Source: Clostridiales bacterium
GTDB lineage: Bacteria > Bacillota > Clostridia > Lachnospirales > Lachnospiraceae
Direction of reading: 5' to 3'
DNA length: 64,000 nt
Assembly (NCBI GenBank): GCA_015655075.1
Contig: JAATFT010000092.1
Span: 1 to 64,000, forward strand
Shown one piece after another: positions 51,106-61,413 of this stretch. Under the pieces are notes generated by a model. That model was given only the letters and a program-made list of their open reading frames with translations, ran no database searches and was not told where the DNA came from. Position numbers and translations under genes: made by a program. Position 1 is the stretch's first letter; every line of letters begins with the position of its first letter.

Positions 51106-53226
51106 TTATTCCTGTTCTACTATTTCAAATAACCTGGCCGATACTCTTGCTTTTAATTCTACCCCCAGTATCCCGCTTACTTCATTCCACGTATATCTAC
51201 AATTGCCTCTGCCAGGATAGGCGAAGGTTATGTTAACTTTTTTCCCTTTCAAATGTGAAATAGGTAACGCACAGAGTGATTCCCCACTGTTCCTCCTCCA
51301 TACAGCCACATAATTTTTCTTCCCGTTTTGAAGCCCCAGACAAATCCATGTGTCCTCATAAGAAGAAAGCCCCAGTGGCCAGAAAGGGAAAGCATTCTTT
51401 ATGTCTTTTCTGATTTTTTTATAGCTGGAAATTGCCTCTTTAACCAATCCAAACCTTTCTTCACTTAAGTTTACCAGATGTCCGCTCTGATGGATACGAA
51501 GGAGCATGGCATTGACCATATTGTAAATCACTTCTTCCTCATCCCCGCCTGTCAAAGGATACGACCAGACCGCCGCCTGTTCAGGTGTCAGAGCCGCCGG
51601 TGCATTTGCAGCCAGAGTTGCATAATAACGATAATCGGTCTGGTCACTTGTGGACTGAATACTGTAACGCGACAGCATAGCATAATCCGTACGCATACCG
51701 CCGCCGGAACAATTCTCGATAATTAAGTCGGGATATTTCCGAAAAATATGGTCCAGCCAATTAAGATAAGCCCGATTATGTTCTAAAAGCCCCTCTCCAA
51801 AACTATCCGCCCGATATTCCGTGCCAATACCCGGTTCAATATTATAATCCATTTTAATGTAACCGACTCCATATTCCCGTACCAAGCGGTCAATAATCTT
51901 TTCCGCGTATTCTTGCACTTCAGGATTTCTGTAATCCAACTGATATCTTCCTTTATCACAGATTCTCTTACCATGCCGGGTAAAATACCAACTGTCCGGT
52001 GTTTTTTCCGCCATGGGACATTTGACACCCATTACTTCCAGTTCCAGCCAGGCTCCCGGAATCATTCCTGCCTTGCGGATGGCATCCATAACTTCCTTAA
52101 AGCCGCCGGGAAATCTTTTTTGAGAAGGCAGCCATTCTCCCACGCCGTCCCACCAATATCCATCTGCATACCAGCCGCAATCAACACAAAAATATTCACA
52201 TCCTGCCTCTTTTGCCTTTTCTATCATAGGAAGTTCTTTTTCTGTAGTGGGATCCCCAAACAAACAATTCATATAATCATTGAATATAACCGGCAAATCC
52301 TCATTATCTCTATTTTTTCTACGGATGATCCGGCGATATTTTGTCATTTCCTCCATTGCCGCATGGAATCCTTGGTCCGTCACCCCTATGCTGACAGGAA
52401 CCGTAATAAAAGTCTCACCGGGCTGAAGCTTTTTCCACCAATGGTCATGCACCTCGTCCGGACCACTTAGTTCTATATAAAACTGCCCTTCATAATCGCT
52501 AATTTCCCAGTGCCAGGAACCATTATGCTCAATCTGCCAGTAAATCGCCGTACCCGTTTCTCTATTTTCTAAATATGCCAGAGGAAGATAATTTTTAGTA
52601 GACCAGTTCCCGGTATTCCCTATATAGATAACCTGTGAGGATTCCAGCTCCGGTGCGGTTTCCTCCTGGGTACACGTCATTCCCAAATCTCTCAGAGTAT
52701 AAGTATTCCAATGCATTTCTTTCTGCCATGAATGATGCGGAAAAGAAAGACTCATTTTTTTATCAGGCCGCTGTATACCCTCCTTACAGATCCCCATCAG
52801 GCAGAAAGAGGAAATTGATTCCAGTCCCTGCGCAGCTTCACCTGTATTACATACTTCTGTCCATGTCCGAATCATTGAAATACCGTCATAAAACTGATAA
52901 TGGCTGATAACTTTTAAGCCGGAAGCTTCATCTGCCATTTCCCATTCCAGTTTTCTTCCCTTTTCATTTCTTAAATCATGGAAATCCTGAAATTTCAGTC
53001 TATATCCTGGTGAAGTCTGCACATTTTTCGCTCCATGCCAGTTACAGGGACGGTCACATCCGGTAAGCTGTACTTCTACAGGAAAGTACATGGCCTTTTC
53101 CTCTTTCCTTTTCAGATTCTCTTCTTCCAAAGGCGCGGCAGAAAAATGTAACAAACACACTCTGTTATCATCCGTAATCTCAAATACCATATAAATTTTA
53201 TTTTCTTTAATCTCAATTTTTTTCAT
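51106..53226 (-). CDS. GH36 alpha-galactosidase
   Basis: Removes terminal alpha-galactose, for example from melibiose or raffinose-type sugars. The 706-residue cytoplasmic protein (no signal) has the N-terminal beta domain, the barrel with FCVDCGWYADGYWW, the nucleophile Asp460 in YIKMDYNIEPG and acid/base Asp528 in STSDQTDYRYY, and a C-terminal beta domain. Last gene of a locus with an ABC importer, so the sugar is probably imported and then cleaved. Alpha-N-acetylgalactosaminidase activity is a less likely alternative. Confidence 0.88.
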   Translation of the reverse strand: MKKIEIKENKIYMVFEITDDNRVCLLHFSAAPLEEENLKRKEEKAMYFPVEVQLTGCDRPCNWHGAKNVQTSPGYRLKFQDFHDLRNEKGRKLEWEMADEASGLKVISHYQFYDGISMIRTWTEVCNTGEAAQGLESISSFCLMGICKEGIQRPDKKMSLSFPHHSWQKEMHWNTYTLRDLGMTCTQEETAPELESSQVIYIGNTGNWSTKNYLPLAYLENRETGTAIYWQIEHNGSWHWEISDYEGQFYIELSGPDEVHDHWWKKLQPGETFITVPVSIGVTDQGFHAAMEEMTKYRRIIRRKNRDNEDLPVIFNDYMNCLFGDPTTEKELPMIEKAKEAGCEYFCVDCGWYADGYWWDGVGEWLPSQKRFPGGFKEVMDAIRKAGMIPGAWLELEVMGVKCPMAEKTPDSWYFTRHGKRICDKGRYQLDYRNPEVQEYAEKIIDRLVREYGVGYIKMDYNIEPGIGTEYRADSFGEGLLEHNRAYLNWLDHIFRKYPDLIIENCSGGGMRTDYAMLSRYSIQSTSDQTDYRYYATLAANAPAALTPEQAAVWSYPLTGGDEEEVIYNMVNAMLLRIHQSGHLVNLSEERFGLVKEAISSYKKIRKDIKNAFPFWPLGLSSYEDTWICLGLQNGKKNYVAVWRRNSGESLCALPISHLKGKKVNITFAYPGRGNCRYTWNEVSGILGVELKARVSARLFEIVEQE

Positions 53227-53242
53227 AACCTTCCATATCCTC

Positions 53243-54085
53243 CTATCCTTTTACCGAACCGCTCATTAAACCCGCCAGGAAATATTTCTGCAGGAATAAA
53301 AATACAACGGTAACCGGCAGAACAGAAATCACGGATGCCGCCATAAGTCCTCCCCAATCCACAGTATTTGCACCTTTAAATAACATGATGGCGGGCGTCA
53401 GTGTACGATATCTGTCGGATGAGATAAGCACATATCCAAACATAAACTCATTCCATGCATTAATAAATGCATACAGACCGGTAGAAACAAGACTGGGTAT
53501 GGAAACCGGCAGTATCACATGCACAATCGTAGCAAATCTTGAGCTGCCATCTATTTCCGCGGCCTCTTCAAGAGCATAAGGTATTGTATCAAAAAAGCTG
53601 CTCATCATAAAAGTACATAATGGAATAACAAAGGTGGTATATGCCAGAATCAGAGAAAGATGTGTTTCTAATATATGAAGCCGTTGCATAATTATATACA
53701 ATGGCACCAGCAGAAGCACTCCTGGAATCATCTGAGAAAGCATCATCATAAAATTAGAGGTTTTTACCAGCTTCTGTTTGTAATACCGGCTTAATGCATA
53801 GCCAGCCATAATAGCTATCACCATCGACAACAAGGTCGCCGATATGGATACCACAAAACTATTTTTTATATAATTAATAAATCCTGAATCTATCAGCACT
53901 CTCTTAAAATTTTCTATGGTCGGATTATGTATCAGCAGAGAAGGAATTGCCGTACGTATTTCATTTTTCGGTTTCAGTGCAGATATCAGCATCCACAAAA
54001 ACGGAAAAACGCAGAAAACAGAATAAATTATAAGAAGTATATATGTCACAATTTTACAGATCGTTTTTGTTTTTTTCTGACTCAT
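53243..54085 (-). CDS. Carbohydrate ABC transporter permease, MalG/CUT1 type
   Basis: Six membrane helices and the EAA loop YALEEAAEIDGSSRFATIVHVILPVS are visible, and the protein ends FLQKYFLAGLMSGSVKG as MalG-type permeases do. I place the start at ATG 54083-54085 (MSQKKTKTICK, after AGAAAGG); the frame also opens at 54115, overlapping the upstream permease. 280 residues. Confidence 0.92.
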   Translation of the reverse strand: MSQKKTKTICKIVTYILLIIYSVFCVFPFLWMLISALKPKNEIRTAIPSLLIHNPTIENFKRVLIDSGFINYIKNSFVVSISATLLSMVIAIMAGYALSRYYKQKLVKTSNFMMMLSQMIPGVLLLVPLYIIMQRLHILETHLSLILAYTTFVIPLCTFMMSSFFDTIPYALEEAAEIDGSSRFATIVHVILPVSIPSLVSTGLYAFINAWNEFMFGYVLISSDRYRTLTPAIMLFKGANTVDWGGLMAASVISVLPVTVVFLFLQKYFLAGLMSGSVKG

Positions 54086-54101
54086 CCTTGTTTTACCTTT
54101 C

Positions 54102-55037
54102 TCAATTATTTTCATTACTTATCTGCGCCCGTTTTCTGTAATAGAACACAAACAGAATTGTCATAGTGACAAACATCATAGTTGACAGTGCCGAGGCTGC
54201 TCCCACATTAAATTTCTTCATAGAATATCGATATATCATAATGGGAAGTGTCTCAGTCGCATAATTAGGACCTCCTTCCGTCATGACCCATATAAAATCA
54301 AAATTAATGGATGTCCAGATGACATGAATGAACAGGATAACCAGAGATACTGACTTTAACTGTGGAAGTACGATTTTAAAAAATCTGGTAAACATCCCGC
54401 TTCCATCAATAGATGCGGCCTCCAATAAATCCTTGGGTATCGATTGCATTGCGGCCAGAAATGAAATCATATAATACGGAAAGCTTCTCCATATATTAAC
54501 AAAAATCACTGTCGGCATGGCATACCTTACATCTCCCATAAAATTAATCGGTTCCTTTACAATGTGCAAATTTACCAGCAGATAATTAATAATCCCAAAA
54601 TCCGGATTTAACATCCAGTCCCAGGTCATCCCTGCCACAATAATCGGCACCAGCCAAGGAATAAACACAAATGCCCGGAAGATAGCCCTTCCTCTGAATT
54701 CCTGATTCAGCAGAACAGCCCCCAGCATGCCAACTATATATTCTCCCGTTACGGAAAATATGGTCCAAACTAATGTATTCTTTGTATCATTAATAAAATG
54801 TTCATCTTCTATAATCGTTTTAAAATTGTCAAGGCCTGCAAATCCCCTCAACGAATGATTTATCAGATGTACATAAGAAAATGCGTCATGTACAACCTTG
54901 CCTAATGGATAAGCGATTAAAAGCGCCAGAAATATAAGTGCAGGAAGGAGCATAATAAACGCTGTCTTTCTATCCCGCTTTCTGCGGTCCAGAACTCTTT
55001 TTTGCTTTGCTGCCATTTTTCTACCGTCCCTTTCCAT
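54102..55037 (-). CDS. Carbohydrate ABC transporter permease, MalF/UgpA type
   Basis: A 311-residue (or 304 if ATG 55014-55016 after AAAGGGA is used) membrane protein with a basic N-terminus, about six helices and the EAA loop DLLEAASIDGSGMFTRFFKIVLPQL. It pairs with the MalG-type permease and the binding protein encoded upstream. No ATPase is encoded here, so a shared MsmX-type ATPase elsewhere is implied. Confidence 0.92.
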   Translation of the reverse strand: MERDGRKMAAKQKRVLDRRKRDRKTAFIMLLPALIFLALLIAYPLGKVVHDAFSYVHLINHSLRGFAGLDNFKTIIEDEHFINDTKNTLVWTIFSVTGEYIVGMLGAVLLNQEFRGRAIFRAFVFIPWLVPIIVAGMTWDWMLNPDFGIINYLLVNLHIVKEPINFMGDVRYAMPTVIFVNIWRSFPYYMISFLAAMQSIPKDLLEAASIDGSGMFTRFFKIVLPQLKSVSLVILFIHVIWTSINFDFIWVMTEGGPNYATETLPIMIYRYSMKKFNVGAASALSTMMFVTMTILFVFYYRKRAQISNENN

Positions 55038-55080
55038 AATTACCGTCTGCTTAAGGCGGAAGACTTCCTTGATAGGTTAA

Positions 55081-55118
55081 AAAATGCCGGAACCTCCTGT
55101 TCTCGTTCCGGCATTTTT
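55081..55118 (-). terminator. Stem-loop between binding protein and permease genes
   Basis: AAAATGCCGGAAC (55081-55093) pairs with GTTCCGGCATTTT (55105-55117), with a T run on the minus strand. Located just after the substrate-binding gene, it probably causes partial termination or mRNA stabilisation so that the binding protein is made in excess of the permeases. Confidence 0.75.
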
Positions 55119-55128
55119 TGCTGTCATA

Positions 55129-56439
55129 TCAGGATGCACTAAACTCTCCCGAATCATCCAACGATTTGTTAACCGCATCAGACAACCATTCCGCCGCCTC
55201 TTTTGGTGTTTTGCCTTCCTGTAAAACCATTGCTATAGAGTCAATCATCGCCTGAGAAATTCCTCCCAGTGTTACCGGAGGAAAAGTCACTCCTGTATCA
55301 GCTAACGCCGAAAAATCTTTGCTCCATTTGCTGTCCGTCTGTACATCCGAACGAGGAGAACGACTGGCGTATACATCTTCCTGCCATTCTTTTCCGCATA
55401 CGGCAGCGGCTAAATCGAAAGCCTCCTCCTTGTTTTTACTGGTATTGAAAATAAACAATGGTTTACATTCCATGTAAGTAGCCTCTTGTCCGTCTATCGG
55501 GGCTGGTATAGGTTCGATCAATACGTCCTCCATTTCGTCCGGATTCGTGGTCTCCTTTTCCTGTAACCAGTTTCCGCATACATAAGTGGCGCAAAGACCT
55601 GTGGAAAAATTCTCATCTGTCTCTTCATATCCCCAGGCCCTGGAATTCGGATCCGTCACTCCTTTATCAATGCAGTCCTTGTAAAACTGAAAGACTTTTT
55701 CGGCTTTTTCCAGTTCTTCTGAATTATCCTTCCAGGTATTCTTATATTTTCCGTCATCCTGGGCAGAGCAGATTTCAAGTTCATATTGCGCCAGATATAC
55801 AAGCAGCTCCTGAGGTGCTCTGGCGCCGACTGCCGCAATACCGTAGGGATACACGCCCGCTTTTTCCTTAAAGTCCGTCATAGCCAGCACATCGTCCCAG
55901 GTTGTCGGAGCTTTTACTCCTGCTTTCTTCAACATATTTTCATGGCAAAGATAAGCGCGAACCGTCATTTCATAAGGCACCCCCACCAGTTTTCCATCAA
56001 TCGTCATGGCCTTTTTCACCGCATCACTCAGAGAAGAGGCGTCTTCCCAGCTCTCATATCGTTCCGTCAGATCTTCCAGAATTCCCATGTTATAAAATTC
56101 CCCTACCCATTCCGGCAAGCCCCATACTAAATCCGGGGTATTTTTTCCTGCCGCTGAGGATAACACCTTGTCATGAAGCATGTCATAGGAAAATTCTGTA
56201 TAGTTTACTTCGTTCCCTGATTCTTCTTCATACTTTGCGATCTGTTTTTTAATCACTTCTCCTTGTTCTTCACTGGTCGGACTTGAAGACCATACTTCTA
56301 TCGTTGTTCCGCCTTTTGTCTGTCCTTCCTCTTCTTTGCTTTCTGTTGACGCTTTGTTTCCCCCAGAAGATGCACTACATGCTACTAAGGAAGCTGCCAT
56401 TGCCAAGCTTAGCAATATCGCTACTGCCTTTTTCCTCAT
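55129..56439 (-). CDS. Sugar-binding lipoprotein of the ABC importer
   Basis: A 436-residue family 1 solute-binding protein with a lipobox SLVAC (Cys21), Ser/Gly linker, and the text TIEVWSSSPTSEEQGEVIKK and GKLVGVPYEMTVRAYLCHENMLKKAGV typical of MalE/oligosaccharide binders. It precedes the two permeases with an intervening stem-loop. AAGGATAA start. Confidence 0.92.
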   Translation of the reverse strand: MRKKAVAILLSLAMAASLVACSASSGGNKASTESKEEEGQTKGGTTIEVWSSSPTSEEQGEVIKKQIAKYEEESGNEVNYTEFSYDMLHDKVLSSAAGKNTPDLVWGLPEWVGEFYNMGILEDLTERYESWEDASSLSDAVKKAMTIDGKLVGVPYEMTVRAYLCHENMLKKAGVKAPTTWDDVLAMTDFKEKAGVYPYGIAAVGARAPQELLVYLAQYELEICSAQDDGKYKNTWKDNSEELEKAEKVFQFYKDCIDKGVTDPNSRAWGYEETDENFSTGLCATYVCGNWLQEKETTNPDEMEDVLIEPIPAPIDGQEATYMECKPLFIFNTSKNKEEAFDLAAAVCGKEWQEDVYASRSPRSDVQTDSKWSKDFSALADTGVTFPPVTLGGISQAMIDSIAMVLQEGKTPKEAAEWLSDAVNKSLDDSGEFSAS

Positions 56440-56566
56440 AGTTTATCCTTCTTTCTTATTTATTTTTTCGTACCTATGTACTCAAGCAAGCGTAACATAT
56501 CTGTTTTATCCGTTCAATAAATCTGTATTCTTATCTTAAAAATCCCCCATTTTTTATTAAAAAAAA

Positions 56567-58132
56567 CTACTTTTTCCCTTTCCTATAGGTGGAAGGAGTA
56601 TCTCCGTAGTATTCCTTGAATTTTTCCGCAAAGTTTCTTACATCGTGGTAGCCCACTTTTTCTGACAGCTCATAGGTTTTTATATCCGTTTCCAGAAGAA
56701 GCCGCATTGCCTTCTTCATACGCACATCGGTCACATAACTCTTGAAGTTCTGTCCTGTCTCTTTCTTAAAAAAGGTGCTGAAATAATAAGGGTTCATATA
56801 CACCATTTTGGCAATGCTGTTCAAACTCAGCTCCTTGTTACAGTGTTCCTGAATGTATCTCTTCACCTTAAGAATCGTATTTTTATCTGCCGTATCCTTA
56901 AAAAGCACCTCTTTATTCAACATTCCAGAAAGATAGCGTAGAATGAAACGAGACAGCTCTTCGTAAGTGCTTTGCCCCCGTATATGTGCCACAAACTGCT
57001 CATACTCTGCTGCATTCTCTTTTGATGTCAAGCCGTAATCTTCCAGATCTTTATACAGATCCATCGCCATGGCAATACAACGATTCTCTGCAGCATACCG
57101 GTTTCCATAATGCAGGCTTTCCACTATGGAAAGCAGATTTTTTAAATTATCCTTCCAGCTATCGTCGTTACGCAGAATGCTCTGTAAAAATTCTTTATAA
57201 CACTCATGGTAATCTTCAAAAGAATTGCGAAATTCTTTGGATATCTTATCATATCGAATGATATTTTGCCGACAGAAATAATAGAAATCCGCTGAAAATT
57301 TTGCTGTTTTGTAAGCGTGCTTTAACTCTGATATATTCTTCACGCTAATTCCGACACCTACTACAAGGTTCACTTTATAGTCTTCTTCTATTTTTTTACA
57401 TATTGATTTTATAATATCATACCCATGGGAAAGTTCCGTATCCCCATGCAGCAACATAACATTGCTGCTGTTAGGCTCCCTTTTTATTACAAAACCGTTT
57501 TTATTGGATTTTAAATACTCCTGTATCTTTTTAAATACGGAAAATCGCAGCAATTCCAGCATGTTCTGGTCACCAATCTTACGCACGGTTTCCGCCGATA
57601 ATGAAAAACAAACTCCGGTAAAAACTTTTCTTTCTGTTTCCAGCCCCATATCCCGAAAATGTCTGTACAAATCCGTATATTCATATTCGGAGTTGATTTT
57701 TCTGAAAACCTCTTGGATATCGTCTTTTTCCCTCTGTAAGAGCTCCATAGGATCTTTATTCAAGAAAAGCTGCTCCGCTTTTTGTATCACTTGTTCCAAT
57801 TCCGCCTGTCCCACCGGTTTTAAAAGATAATCCACAGCTCCATAGGTTATGGCCTGTCTGGCATAATCAAACTCCTGATAGCCACTTAGGAATATCACTT
57901 TCATATTCCATCCGTTTTCTTTTATCTCTCTTAATACATCAATTCCTGTTTTTCGTGGCATTGCAATATCAGAGATAATGATATCAGGGTTCTTAACATG
58001 AATCAAATTCAGCAGCTCCTCACCGTTTTCTGCTTCTCCTACTATTTGGGCGTTTAGTTTTTTCCAGTCCATCATCTTTTTTAACCCTCGTATAATGACA
58101 GGTTCATCATCCGCCAAAATTACCTTAAACAT
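56567..58132 (-). CDS. YesN-type response regulator with AraC DNA-binding domain
   Basis: Start ATG 58130-58132 (MFKVILADDEPVIIRGLKKM, after AGAGGTGAT); 521 residues. Receiver domain 1-120 with phospho-acceptor Asp55 (IIISDIAMPRKTGIDVL) and Lys in LLKPVGQAEL, a ~280-residue middle region, and a C-terminal AraC-type double HTH (about 415-515, SLNSIAKMVYMNPYYFSTFFKKETGQNF). It overlaps the kinase gene by 8 bp and probably activates the neighbouring sugar transport genes. Confidence 0.92.
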   Translation of the reverse strand: MFKVILADDEPVIIRGLKKMMDWKKLNAQIVGEAENGEELLNLIHVKNPDIIISDIAMPRKTGIDVLREIKENGWNMKVIFLSGYQEFDYARQAITYGAVDYLLKPVGQAELEQVIQKAEQLFLNKDPMELLQREKDDIQEVFRKINSEYEYTDLYRHFRDMGLETERKVFTGVCFSLSAETVRKIGDQNMLELLRFSVFKKIQEYLKSNKNGFVIKREPNSSNVMLLHGDTELSHGYDIIKSICKKIEEDYKVNLVVGVGISVKNISELKHAYKTAKFSADFYYFCRQNIIRYDKISKEFRNSFEDYHECYKEFLQSILRNDDSWKDNLKNLLSIVESLHYGNRYAAENRCIAMAMDLYKDLEDYGLTSKENAAEYEQFVAHIRGQSTYEELSRFILRYLSGMLNKEVLFKDTADKNTILKVKRYIQEHCNKELSLNSIAKMVYMNPYYFSTFFKKETGQNFKSYVTDVRMKKAMRLLLETDIKTYELSEKVGYHDVRNFAEKFKEYYGDTPSTYRKGKK

Positions 58133-59990
58133 GTTCTTTATCACCTCTTTTTTGCATATTCTCATACTTTTCTATCATAGGTAAATAATACTTCACAATC
58201 GTTCCTATGTTCTCATAACTGTTGATTTGAAGCCCATACTCCTCTCCAAATAATAAGCTTATTCTGTCATTAACATTTCTCAGACCAATATTGGCCGATT
58301 TTTGTGTAGTACTATCCGACTTTTCTTCTCCTTCCAACAACTTCTGCACAAACTCCAGCCGTTCTTTTGACATTCCGACGCCGTTATCCATAACCGTAAT
58401 TTCCAAATATTCTTCCCCTTCCTTTGCATATATGGCAATCATTCCTTCCCCTTCCTTCGGACGAAGCCCGTACTTAACAGCATTCTCCACTACGGGTTGG
58501 ATAATCAGCTGCGGAACTCTGCATTCCAGCAGAAATTCCTGCACATCCACTTCCAAATCAAAACGGTTGTCATAACGAATACGGATAAGTTTAAAGTAGT
58601 TCCTGATACTGTCTATCTCTGTCCTCAAGGAAACCATATCACTGGCGCCTGCCATCAAATATTTCAGTTGACTGGATAGACTGTCTATCATTTCGGCGGT
58701 CAATGTATCATCATTGGTTACTGCCGTCATGCGAATGACATCCAGGGTATTATACAGATAATGAGGCTGAATCTGCGTATTCAATGCCTCTATCTTGGCA
58801 TCCCTCTGACAAATCTTAGCGATATAAACCTGACGTATATGATTTTGCAGCTTCTCAGCCATTTGATTTAATCCGTTTGCCAGAATTCCCATTTCATCAT
58901 TACTGGGAATATCCGCTCTCGCTTCCAGGTTTCCTCCCTGAATCTCCTCCATCGTTTCTTTCAAAGTCTGAATCGGTCTATTCATTGCTTTGACGTAGAA
59001 AAGATAAATGATAATGAGAAGAATTGCACTGATGCCGATGATCAGCAGCGTAGTATTGCGGATTGCTTTGAAATCATTCTCCAAATTAAAAGCGGGAATT
59101 TTCACTAATACAATCCAGTCCGTACCATCAATCATACTGTAAATCATATAATTATTTCCTGCTTTTATGTATTGTCTGTCTGCCGTCATTTCGTTCAGAT
59201 AATCACAATATTCTTCTGCAAACTTCCCGGCCTTTTCTTTCTGGGGATGATAGATAAAAACTTTATTCTTTCTGTCAATGATAACGGTTTCTCCCCCATC
59301 CTTAAATTCAGCTTCTTTCATAAAGTTCTTAAGATACTCCATTTTAATATCCAGATACAAAGTCCCCAGAGCTTGTGTTTCGGAAGATTCTACCGTACTG
59401 GTATCCATAATATTTTTTGCAACAGTGAAATCCTTTTCTTTGGAATAATAATAGTAATCCGTCTCATGGGTTGGTATTATCCGCATCCTCCGGTTATCTT
59501 TTTCATAATATTTTCCATACCATAATTCCAGATTCCGTTCATTTACCATAATTTCCGGCGGTCTCATGACCAAATACGTTTTTCTATTCCTATCTACAAA
59601 TAACACATGGCTGATATACTGATTTTTGTACAGTATATCATTTAACACTTTCAAAACAACGGCCTCCTTTTTATTATCTGAAATGGAATCATCCTCCAAA
59701 AGTTCATAAAAATAATCATACTCTGTAATCTGATATTCATAAATATATTCCATGTCTTCTTCCAGCTCATCTAGCAAATCCGCCGTATTCTTCCCTACGT
59801 AGACAGCCGCCTGATTCATATTGGAAAGTAATGTTTCCCGGATAGATGCTGAATAGGCATTATAAATGGAAATTCCCATAAGCACCAGCGGCAAAAGCCC
59901 AATGCCAATCAAGACAATGATGGACTTTGTAAAAATACTGGTATACCTGCGTTTCCTTCCACTCTTTCTAATTATTTTCGGAATTATCAT
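58125..59990 (-). CDS. YesM-type sensor histidine kinase
   Basis: A 621-residue kinase: membrane helices near 22-45 and ~310-332 flank an extracytoplasmic dCache-like sensor (~48-308); then HAMP (~333-385, GGNLEARADIPSNDEMGILANG), a His_kinase domain with the phospho-acceptor in TQIQPHYLYNTLDVIRM, and an HATPase domain (QLIIQPVVENAVKYGL; ITVMDNGVGM). It follows a second solute-binding lipoprotein gene with a 23-bp overlap, suggesting that protein delivers the signal. Confidence 0.92.
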   Translation of the reverse strand: MIIPKIIRKSGRKRRYTSIFTKSIIVLIGIGLLPLVLMGISIYNAYSASIRETLLSNMNQAAVYVGKNTADLLDELEEDMEYIYEYQITEYDYFYELLEDDSISDNKKEAVVLKVLNDILYKNQYISHVLFVDRNRKTYLVMRPPEIMVNERNLELWYGKYYEKDNRRMRIIPTHETDYYYYSKEKDFTVAKNIMDTSTVESSETQALGTLYLDIKMEYLKNFMKEAEFKDGGETVIIDRKNKVFIYHPQKEKAGKFAEEYCDYLNEMTADRQYIKAGNNYMIYSMIDGTDWIVLVKIPAFNLENDFKAIRNTTLLIIGISAILLIIIYLFYVKAMNRPIQTLKETMEEIQGGNLEARADIPSNDEMGILANGLNQMAEKLQNHIRQVYIAKICQRDAKIEALNTQIQPHYLYNTLDVIRMTAVTNDDTLTAEMIDSLSSQLKYLMAGASDMVSLRTEIDSIRNYFKLIRIRYDNRFDLEVDVQEFLLECRVPQLIIQPVVENAVKYGLRPKEGEGMIAIYAKEGEEYLEITVMDNGVGMSKERLEFVQKLLEGEEKSDSTTQKSANIGLRNVNDRISLLFGEEYGLQINSYENIGTIVKYYLPMIEKYENMQKRGDKEHV

Positions 59991-61353
59991 ACGCTTTTTC
60001 CCCTTTTCCAGTGGAATTATCCTCTGTCACTTTCGTATAGCATTCCTCCAGTTGTTCAACTGCTTTATCCACGTTAATAGTATTAGCGGCAACAGAATAC
60101 AGAATATTATTCATTCGTGCTTTTAAATTTACCGGTGTAATTGCATTTCCAAAATAGACACGGCTCTTATCTGCGTAACGATAATCTACTAAAAGTCCTC
60201 TTTGCACGCTGACGGACGGATACAACACGGCTTCTGATGAGGACGGAATGGCATACATTGTCTGAAGCACTTTTCTGTAATTATCCCTTCGGTAACAGAA
60301 CCGCAAAAAATCTTTTACAGCTTCCGACTTTTTGGTGTCCATTAAACACTTTTTTGAAATTGCCCATTGCATTCCGGTTTTTTCAACTGCAGTATAATTA
60401 CCCTCCTCGTCAGGCAGAAAAAACCATCCTATTCGGAATAAGGCTTCCCGGCTGTTATTTTGCTCGATTTCCTCCTGCTCATAGGGTTCCGCCGTCTGTG
60501 GATAGGCATCAAGAATTCTGGAAATAATGTCCGGTTCCGTATAATACATAGCCACTTCTCCGCTTACAAGCTTGGAAACCACCTGATTTTCACTCATATT
60601 TACCGAATTTTCCAATACATAATCACTTGTCATAAGTTCACGGAATTCTTCCAGCATCTGCAAAACCGCATCTTCTTCAAAAGAGGCTTCTTGCCGAAAC
60701 AGTCTTTCCAGCCATAAAGCATCCTGGCTTATTACATCCTTCTGAAAAAAATAATTCTGCCAGGCATCCGTAACATTTTCCTTACTGCCGCCAAGAGCCA
60801 ATGGCATTACCCCTTTGTATTTCAGAATTTTACAGATTTCCAGGAAATCTTCATAGGTCTTCGGTACCGATAAATGGTATTTTTCAAAAACCAGCTGGTT
60901 ATATATCATACCATAGGTGGTATAGTAAAAAGGAATAGTATAATTTTTCTTCTCCCATACCCACGGTGTTTCTACAAGCTGCGCCACATCCCGGGGTATC
61001 TCTCCCAGTTTCCCAGCCTGCGCAAACATAATCGGATCCTGAATTTCCATCACATCCGGAAACTCATCCAACGCAATTTTTGTTTTTAGAGTTTCGGTGT
61101 AGCTTCCTTTTCCCGCCCCTTCTACTAAAAGATGAATATCAGGATTCTCCTTCATGAAATTTTCGCACATCTCTTCCACTGCCGTGACAAAGCTAACATC
61201 CGTGTTGGAATATAGCACGGAAAGTTCCACTGTTTCCTTTTCTTTTTTTTTCTGATAGGTAATGCTTTGCTCATCTTTTTGTATCTTTCCCTCTGCACAC
61301 CCCGAAAGGCACAGGGAAAGGCACAAAATAACGAAATAGATTTTTTTTCTCAT
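59968..61353 (-). CDS. Second solute-binding lipoprotein, linked to the YesM/YesN pair
   Basis: A 461-residue lipoprotein (lipobox LCLSGC, Cys19) of the family 1 binding-protein fold (VELSVLYSNTDVSFVTAVEEM; MKENPDIHLLVEGAGKGSY; PKTYEDFLEICKILKYKGVMPLAL). No permease follows; its end overlaps the kinase start. It may therefore present a sugar to the YesM sensor, or share the permeases downstream. Diverged from the other binding protein in this locus. Confidence 0.88.
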   Translation of the reverse strand: MRKKIYFVILCLSLCLSGCAEGKIQKDEQSITYQKKKEKETVELSVLYSNTDVSFVTAVEEMCENFMKENPDIHLLVEGAGKGSYTETLKTKIALDEFPDVMEIQDPIMFAQAGKLGEIPRDVAQLVETPWVWEKKNYTIPFYYTTYGMIYNQLVFEKYHLSVPKTYEDFLEICKILKYKGVMPLALGGSKENVTDAWQNYFFQKDVISQDALWLERLFRQEASFEEDAVLQMLEEFRELMTSDYVLENSVNMSENQVVSKLVSGEVAMYYTEPDIISRILDAYPQTAEPYEQEEIEQNNSREALFRIGWFFLPDEEGNYTAVEKTGMQWAISKKCLMDTKKSEAVKDFLRFCYRRDNYRKVLQTMYAIPSSSEAVLYPSVSVQRGLLVDYRYADKSRVYFGNAITPVNLKARMNNILYSVAANTINVDKAVEQLEECYTKVTEDNSTGKGEKAYDNSENN

Positions 61354-61413
61354 ATTCTATTTTCTCCATTCTTCTCCTTTATCGATGCAAAATAAAAGCC
61401 TGCGCACCAAGCA

